A stretch of DNA of 46,691 nt from Nocardioidaceae bacterium UBA4001 (GTDB taxonomy: Bacteria > Actinomycetota > Actinomycetes > Propionibacteriales > Nocardioidaceae). Position 1 is the stretch's first letter, and each line of letters begins with the position of its first letter. The notes below the pieces were generated by a model. The model had not been told where the DNA came from, did no database searches, and worked only from the letters and a program-made list of their open reading frames with translations. Shown one piece after another: positions 42,482-46,691 of the stretch. Both the position numbers and the translations under genes were made by a program. The DNA is taken from positions 1,866-48,556 of the forward strand of contig DGBP01000046.1 in assembly GCA_002384855.1 (NCBI GenBank), given 5' to 3'.

Positions 42482-42531
42482 GGCCCCATACCAGCGCCAC
42501 GAAACGCCTCCGGGCAAATAGGCGAGGCAAA

Positions 42532-42560
42532 TGACATCGTTGTCGTTCGTCGCCTACGAT
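42532..42560 (+). promoter_or_regulatory. Promoter candidate for the DUF3263 gene
   Basis: TGACAT (42532-42537) and TACGAT (42555-42560) are 17 bp apart. The transcript would begin about 35 nt before ATG 42602, whose AGGAG site is at 42589-42593. Confidence 0.45.
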
Positions 42561-42601
42561 GGACCGCGAACGCCCACCCCGATCCACCAGGAGTCGCAAC
42601 G

Positions 42602-42898
42602 ATGGATGCCGCGAACGCCCTCAGCCGGGGCCAGGACAACCCCACCGAGGAGCTGTCCGAGCGGGACCGCGAGATCCTGAGCTTCGAGCGTCAGTGGTGG
42701 AAGTACGCCGGCGCCAAGGAGCAGGCGGTCCGCGACAACTTCGACATGTCCTCCACCCGGTACTACCAGGTCCTCAACGCCCTGATCGACCGTCCCGAGG
42801 CGCTGGTCTTCGACCCGCTGCTCGTGCGCCGGCTGCGCCGGCTGCGGGCCACCCGGCAGCGCGCCCGCTCAGCCCGTCGCCTCGGCTTCGAGGTCTGA
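42602..42898 (+). CDS. DUF3263 small DNA-binding-like protein
   Basis: 98 residues, ATG with AGGAG upstream. The central segment ERDREILSFERQWWKYAGAK, QAVRDNFDMSSTRYYQVLNA is a helix-turn-helix-like DUF3263 domain, ending in an Arg-rich tail (LRRLRATRQRARSARR). The family is restricted to actinobacteria and found upstream of LytR_C proteins, as here (the next gene begins 3 nt after its stop). It is probably a regulator. Confidence 0.88.
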   Translation: MDAANALSRGQDNPTEELSERDREILSFERQWWKYAGAKEQAVRDNFDMSSTRYYQVLNALIDRPEALVFDPLLVRRLRRLRATRQRARSARRLGFEV

Positions 42899-42900
42899 CC

Positions 42901-43425
42901 GTGTCGGCCCGGAGGCGCGACGAGCTCGGGGTGGCCCTGCCCTCGCCGGTCGCGGCGCTGAGCCTGGCTGCCGTCGTCCTCGCCGGGGTCGCGTTCGTGG
43001 CCACCTCCGGCAGCGCCGAGGACCGAACCCCCGAGGCGGCCCGGCCCGTCACCGCCACCCCGACGCCCACCTCGACCCCCACGAGCACCGCGCCGACGCC
43101 TGTGGTCGAGAAGAAGCAGCCCGAGCCGAAGAAGCGCAAGCCCGCGGTGCGTCGCGGCGAGGTCTACGTCGAGGTCTACAACAACTCCGGCATCTCCGGG
43201 CTCGCCGGCTCCACGGCCTCCCGCATCTCCGGGGCCGGCTGGCAGGTCGTCGGCTCGGACAACTGGTACGGCACCATCCCGCAGAGCACCGTCTACTACC
43301 CCGAGCGCCTCGCGCCGGCGGCCAAGATGCTCGCGCGGGACCTCGGCATCAGCCGCCTCAAGCCGGCCATCGCGCCGATGCGGTTCGACCGGCTGACGGT
43401 CATCCTCACCGCCGACTTCGCCTGA
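42901..43425 (+). CDS. LytR_C domain protein
   Basis: 174 residues from GTG 42901. One N-terminal TM anchor (VAALSLAAVVLAGVAFVATS), a Pro/Thr-rich spacer (TATPTPTSTPTSTAPTP), a charged KKQPEPKKRK stretch, then a LytR C-terminal domain from ~residue 80 (VYVEVYNNSGISGLAGSTAS ... AGWQVVGSDNWYG ... STVYYPERLAPAAKMLARDL). It faces outside the membrane and is likely a cell-wall polymer accessory. It forms a unit with the preceding DUF3263 gene. Confidence 0.88.
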   Translation: MSARRRDELGVALPSPVAALSLAAVVLAGVAFVATSGSAEDRTPEAARPVTATPTPTSTPTSTAPTPVVEKKQPEPKKRKPAVRRGEVYVEVYNNSGISGLAGSTASRISGAGWQVVGSDNWYGTIPQSTVYYPERLAPAAKMLARDLGISRLKPAIAPMRFDRLTVILTADFA

Positions 43426-43438
43426 CCCCCTCTCGCCG

Positions 43439-43458
43439 GGTCTCGACGGGCTCGACCA
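43439..43458. repeat. Dispersed 20-bp repeat, exact inverse of 27461-27480
   Basis: GGTCTCGACGGGCTCGACCA lies in the short gap between the LytR_C gene and otsB, 26 bp before the otsB start. Confidence 0.75.
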
Positions 43459-43483
43459 GCGGGAGGTCTGGTTGGGTAGGGGC

Positions 43484-44329
43484 ATGGAGTTCCGCACCCC
43501 CGAGGGACAGCAGAGGTACGACGACCTCGTGGCGGATGCCTCGCGCACCGTCGTCGGACTCGACTTCGACGGCGTCCTCGCCCCGATCGTCGAGGACCCC
43601 GCGAAGGCCACCATCCATCCCGACGGGCCGCGCACCCTGGTCGCACTGGCCGCGCAGGTCCGCGGCGTCGCGGTGATCACCGGCCGCCCCGCGCGGCAGG
43701 CGATCGCGCTCGGCCACCTCGACGAGGTCGGCGAGGAGCTCACCGAGCAGGGCCGGGTGCTGCACCTGCTCGGCCAGTACGGCAACGAGCGGTGGTCCTC
43801 GGTGGAGCGGCGGGTCATCTCCCCGCGACCGCCCCGGGGGCTCAGCCGCTTCATGTCCGAGCTGCCCGTCCTCCTGCGCCGCAACGACGCGGGCGAGGCC
43901 TTCGTCGAGGAGAAGGGGCTCGCGGTCGCCGTCCACACCCGCCGGCTGCCCGACCCCACCGGGACGTTCGAGCGGCTGCTGCCGGTGCTCACCGAGGCGG
44001 CGGCCGAGCACGGCCTCGGCGTCGAGCCGGGTCGGATGGTGATCGAGGTCCGCGCCCCGGGCATGGACAAGGGGCAGGCGCTGCGCAGCATCCACACCGA
44101 GCTCGACGGCCACGGCGTGATGTTCGCCGGCGACGACCTCGGCGACGTCGAGGCGTTCCGCGCCGGCCGGGCGCTGCGCGACGAGGGTCGCCCGGGCCTG
44201 CTGGTGTGCTCGGGCTCGGAGGAGCAGGTGGCGCTCGTCGAGCTCTCCGACATCGTCGTCGACGGACCCGAGGGCGTGCTGGCGTTCTTCAGGCAGTTCG
44301 CGCGCGACGCTGCCGCTGCCGCCGGCTGA
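43484..44329 (+). CDS. otsB: Trehalose-phosphatase OtsB
   Basis: 281 residues from ATG 43484; a TTG at 43472 would add four residues. HAD-superfamily enzyme that dephosphorylates trehalose-6-phosphate made by OtsA. Nucleophile motif GLDFDGVLAPIVEDP (D27, D29), motif II VAVITGRPARQ, substrate loop LHLLGQYGNERW, and motif III/IV K...GDDLGDVEAF. The C-terminus overlaps 41 bp with the convergent membrane gene. Confidence 0.94.
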   Translation: MEFRTPEGQQRYDDLVADASRTVVGLDFDGVLAPIVEDPAKATIHPDGPRTLVALAAQVRGVAVITGRPARQAIALGHLDEVGEELTEQGRVLHLLGQYGNERWSSVERRVISPRPPRGLSRFMSELPVLLRRNDAGEAFVEEKGLAVAVHTRRLPDPTGTFERLLPVLTEAAAEHGLGVEPGRMVIEVRAPGMDKGQALRSIHTELDGHGVMFAGDDLGDVEAFRAGRALRDEGRPGLLVCSGSEEQVALVELSDIVVDGPEGVLAFFRQFARDAAAAAG

Positions 44330-44723
44330 CCAGCGGGTAGCCACCGTCGGCCAGCCCCGCCCGGGTTTCGAAGGCGTTGTACGTCGCGGGGTCGCCGCCG
44401 CGTAGCCAGGACCAGGCGGCCGCGGCGCCGTACAACGGGAGCATCGGCAGTCCCAGCAGCGCGACGTACTGCCAGCTGTGCCGCTCCTCGTGCACGAGCA
44501 GCCGGGACCGGGTCTCCCACCAGGCGACGTCGTGCCGGCTGAGCACCACGTTGCCCACGGTGAAGGCGGAGGCGTGCGGGAGGCCGAGGCGGTAGCCCGT
44601 CGCGAGCACCAGCCCACGGGGACCGCGGCTGACCCGCGCCCTTCCCACGGCTGCGACGCCGAGGCCGAGCAGCGTCGAGCCGTTGACGGCGTTCACGACC
44701 GCTTTCAGGTGCCACCACGCCAT
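44289..44723 (-). CDS. Small membrane-associated protein with HEERH motif
   Basis: 144 residues from ATG 44723. Two hydrophobic segments flank a soluble region. At residues 78-82 the sequence is H-E-E-R-H in LLVHEERHSWQYVALLGLP, an HExxH zinc-protease-like motif followed by WQY, as in several putative metallopeptidase families. Whether a third zinc ligand exists is not obvious. The C-terminus is basic (SRRQRQRRARTA) and overlaps otsB. Its start is 1 bp from the upstream deaminase stop. Confidence 0.65.
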   Translation of the reverse strand: MAWWHLKAVVNAVNGSTLLGLGVAAVGRARVSRGPRGLVLATGYRLGLPHASAFTVGNVVLSRHDVAWWETRSRLLVHEERHSWQYVALLGLPMLPLYGAAAAWSWLRGGDPATYNAFETRAGLADGGYPLVSRRQRQRRARTA

Positions 44724-44724
44724 G

Positions 44725-45237
44725 TCAGTACGGCACCTTCGTCGGGCTGGCGTCCCAGGCCTCGAAGGGCTCCCGGGCGGTGGCCACCACGACCCGCACC
44801 GCCGGCGTGGGCCAGGTCGAGGCGGGAGTCGCGAACAGCTCGTAGAACCGCCGGTCGTCGAACCCGGCGGCCTCGGCGTCGTCGCGGGTCGCGGCGTAGA
44901 CCACGCGCCCGGCCCGGGCCCACAGGGCGGCCGCGAGGCACAGCGGGCACGGCTCGCACGAGCAGTAGAGCGTGGCACCGGTCAGAGCGAAGTCCCTCCG
45001 CGCGCGGCAGGCGCCGCGGATCGCCACGACCTCCGCGTGCGCCGTGGGGTCGAGCGTGGGAACCACCTGGTTCACCCCGTCGGCGAGGAGCCTGCCCTCC
45101 GCGACCACGAGCGCGCCGAACGGCCCGCCGCCCGCCGCCACGTTGTCCACCGCGAGCTGTACGGCCCGGGCGAGCCAGGCCTCGTCGTCGGGCCCCACCG
45201 AGGCGGGGACGCCTCCCGGTTCCGCCGATGTGGTCAT
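44725..45237 (-). CDS. Nucleoside/guanine deaminase (CDA fold)
   Basis: 170 residues from ATG 45237. The zinc site of the cytidine-deaminase fold is intact: HAE at 67-69 (TAHAEVVAIRGAC) and the P-C-x-x-C motif C97/C100 (YCSCEPCPLC). The C-terminal part (DDAEAAGFDDRRFYELF, ending SPTKVPY) resembles guanine deaminases of the GuaD type more than tRNA adenosine deaminase TadA. Substrate not proven. It is in an operon with the HEERH protein. Confidence 0.88.
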   Translation of the reverse strand: MTTSAEPGGVPASVGPDDEAWLARAVQLAVDNVAAGGGPFGALVVAEGRLLADGVNQVVPTLDPTAHAEVVAIRGACRARRDFALTGATLYCSCEPCPLCLAAALWARAGRVVYAATRDDAEAAGFDDRRFYELFATPASTWPTPAVRVVVATAREPFEAWDASPTKVPY

Positions 45238-45285
45238 GGTCGACGGTACCGCCGCCTGCACCGTCTCGATGGGTAGTGTCGCGGC

Positions 45286-45747
45286 ATGCCACGAAAGATC
45301 GCCACGTCCGACACGGTCGACCGCGAGAGCCTGCTCGAGTTCGTCCGCCCCCGGCACAAGGGCACGCTGGTGACCCGGCGCCGCGACGGCAGCCTCCAGA
45401 TGTCCCCGGTGTCCTGCGGGGTCGACGAGGAGGGCCGGATCGTGGTCTCCACCTATCCCGAGCGGGCCAAGGCGACCAACCTCCGGCGCGACCCGCGGGT
45501 GTCGATCCTGGTGCACTCCGACGCGTGGGACGACCCCTACGTGCAGGTCGACGGCACCGCCGAGGTGCTCGACATGCCCGAGGCGCTCGAGCCGCTGGTG
45601 GAGTACTACCGCTGCATCGCCGGCGAGCACCCGGACTGGGACGAGTACCGCTCCGCGATGGCCGTCCAGGACAAGTCCCTGGTCCGGATCACCGTCGACC
45701 GGTGGGGGCCCGTGGCCACCGGCGGCTTCCCGGCGAACCGCGCATGA
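45286..45747 (+). CDS. PPOX class F420-dependent oxidoreductase-like protein
   Basis: 153 residues. The split-barrel flavin-binding fold is indicated by KGTLVTRRRDGSLQMSPVSC, RIVVSTYPERAKATNLRRDP and VSILVHSDAWDDPYVQVDGT, typical of the actinobacterial PPOX family that uses F420 or FMN. The substrate is unknown. Its stop overlaps the next gene's ATG (ATGA). Confidence 0.85.
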   Translation: MPRKIATSDTVDRESLLEFVRPRHKGTLVTRRRDGSLQMSPVSCGVDEEGRIVVSTYPERAKATNLRRDPRVSILVHSDAWDDPYVQVDGTAEVLDMPEALEPLVEYYRCIAGEHPDWDEYRSAMAVQDKSLVRITVDRWGPVATGGFPANRA

Positions 45748-46625
45748 CCGACGTCCTCCTGGTCACCTGCGCCGAGCTCCCGGAGGGCGAGCCGCGCGGC
45801 GACCTGCTGGTGAAGGAGCTCGCGGCCCGCGGGCTGACCGCGGCGTGGGTGGTGTGGGACGACCCCGCCGTGGACTGGGCCGGTGCGAGGGCAGCGGTCG
45901 TGCGCAGCCCCTGGGACTACGAGCGACGTCGCGACGAGTTCGTGTCCTGGGCGCACCGGGCCGGAGCGCTCACCACGCTGGTCAACAGCGCCGAGGTCCT
46001 CTGCTGGAACACCGACAAGCGGTACCTCCTCGATCTCGTCGCGGCCGGCCTGCCCGTGGTCCCGACCCTGGTCGCGGAGGACGAGAGCGAGCTCGGGCCC
46101 GTCATCGCGGAGTTCGCCACGGCGGTGGTGAAGCCGACGGTCGGGGCCGGCGGACGGGGCGTGGTGCTCTTCGACCTCGAGCCGGGCGGCCCCGAGGGCA
46201 TCGACGAGTCCCGCCTCGGGCCGGGACCGTGGGTCGTGCAGCCGCTGGTGCAGTCGGTCCGGACCGAGGGTGAGACCTCGGTGTTCGTGCTCGGCGACGA
46301 GGTGGTGTCCCAGGTCGGGAAGCGGCCGGCCGGCGGGGAGATCCGGGTGCACGAGGAGTACGGCGGCCGCTCGGACGCCGTGCCTGTCACCGAGGAGGCG
46401 CGCGAGCTGGCGCTGCGGACCGTCGCGACCGCCCAGGACCTGCTGGGCACGCGGTTCGGCTACGCCCGGGTGGACCTCATGCGCGGTGACGACGGGACGC
46501 TGCTGGTCAGCGAGCTCGAGGTGGCCGACGCGGGCCTCTACCTGCACCTGGTGCCGGAGAACGCACCCGCGCTCGCCGAGGCGGTGTTTCGGCTGCTCGA
46601 GACGGCGGACGGGGCGGGGACGTAA
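45744..46625 (+). CDS. ATP-grasp ligase
   Basis: 293 residues. N-terminal LLVTCAELPEGEP with a pre-grasp domain, then the ATP-grasp core: NSAEVLCWNTDKRYLLDLV, AVVKPTVGAGGRGVVLF (Lys and Gly-rich loop), WVVQPLVQSVRTEGETSVFV, GYARVDLMRGDDGTLLVSEL with the metal-binding E in VSELEVADAG. Such proteins join an acyl phosphate to an amine, for example in cell-wall or peptide metabolism. Substrates are unknown. It is translationally coupled to the PPOX gene. Confidence 0.88.
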   Translation: MTDVLLVTCAELPEGEPRGDLLVKELAARGLTAAWVVWDDPAVDWAGARAAVVRSPWDYERRRDEFVSWAHRAGALTTLVNSAEVLCWNTDKRYLLDLVAAGLPVVPTLVAEDESELGPVIAEFATAVVKPTVGAGGRGVVLFDLEPGGPEGIDESRLGPGPWVVQPLVQSVRTEGETSVFVLGDEVVSQVGKRPAGGEIRVHEEYGGRSDAVPVTEEARELALRTVATAQDLLGTRFGYARVDLMRGDDGTLLVSELEVADAGLYLHLVPENAPALAEAVFRLLETADGAGT

Positions 46626-46627
46626 AG

Positions 46628-46668
46628 TGGCCGGAGAGCGGTGTCTCTCGACTCCGGCTCTCCGGCCA
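46628..46668. terminator. Terminator hairpin at the right end
   Basis: Perfect 11-bp stem TGGCCGGAGAG / CTCTCCGGCCA with a 19-nt loop, 2 bases after the ATP-grasp stop, flanked by AAA on both sides so it could work on either strand. The last 23 bases of the window show nothing. Confidence 0.65.
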
Positions 46669-46691
46669 AAACCCCGTCGCACCCACGAGGT

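Overview
The window is very GC-rich actinobacterial chromosome. Gene content and codon usage point to Nocardioidaceae (Nocardioides or a close relative): mycothiol synthesis (mshA), SenX3/RegX3, CarD, MEP-pathway ispD/ispF, OtsA/OtsB trehalose synthesis, many GTG starts and many 4-nt start/stop overlaps. The backbone follows two blocks known from mycobacteria and placed end to end here: mshA - YbjN protein - regX3/senX3 - phoU - gpmA (7.2-13.2 kb), and LpqE-like lipoprotein - carD - ispD - ispF - cysS - rlmB (14.2-28.5 kb).

Layout. 0-4.4 kb: end of a crotonase-like gene, a secreted protein, an MscS-type membrane protein behind a stress-sigma-like promoter, an MFS transporter converging on an SDR, and a small membrane protein. 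4.4-7.2 kb: a large adenylation-ACP-acyltransferase fusion behind an iron box; its coding sequence contains a 91-bp palindrome. 7.2-16.3 kb: mshA, the phosphate two-component system with a PHO box before phoU, a decayed AbiEi/DUF559-type gene, gpmA, envelope proteins, a UbiA-type prenyltransferase and carD. 16.4-21.8 kb: a degenerate IspD-like protein beside true ispD, an alpha/beta hydrolase, a large membrane protein divergent from a MerR regulator, and ispF. 21.9-30.0 kb: a membrane-anchored molybdopterin oxidoreductase, two tandem C39-like cysteine peptidases, cysS, rlmB, a DUF4032 protein and a short CsbD protein. 30.1-34.5 kb is the accessory-looking part: tRNA-Thr(TGT), a truncated and frameshifted M15-peptidase pseudogene directly behind it, pdxY, a nuclease-like gene bracketed by two inverted copies of a ~55-bp palindrome, and ygiD divergent from a MarR gene. 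34.5-46.7 kb: ung, a lipase-like lipoprotein, a FetB-type permease, a PHA-synthase-like hydrolase, a GltB-like flavoprotein, otsA with a Gfo/Idh gene, DUF3263 and LytR_C proteins, otsB, a nucleoside deaminase, a PPOX/F420 oxidoreductase and an ATP-grasp ligase.

The strongest leads are: the iron-box promoter with the box lying in the -35/-10 spacer and little or no 5' leader; the in-frame palindromic element inside the A-ACP-acyltransferase gene; and the nuclease-homolog unit bounded by inverted palindromes at 31.9-33.1 kb. All functions are inferred from reading the sequence; no database search was possible.
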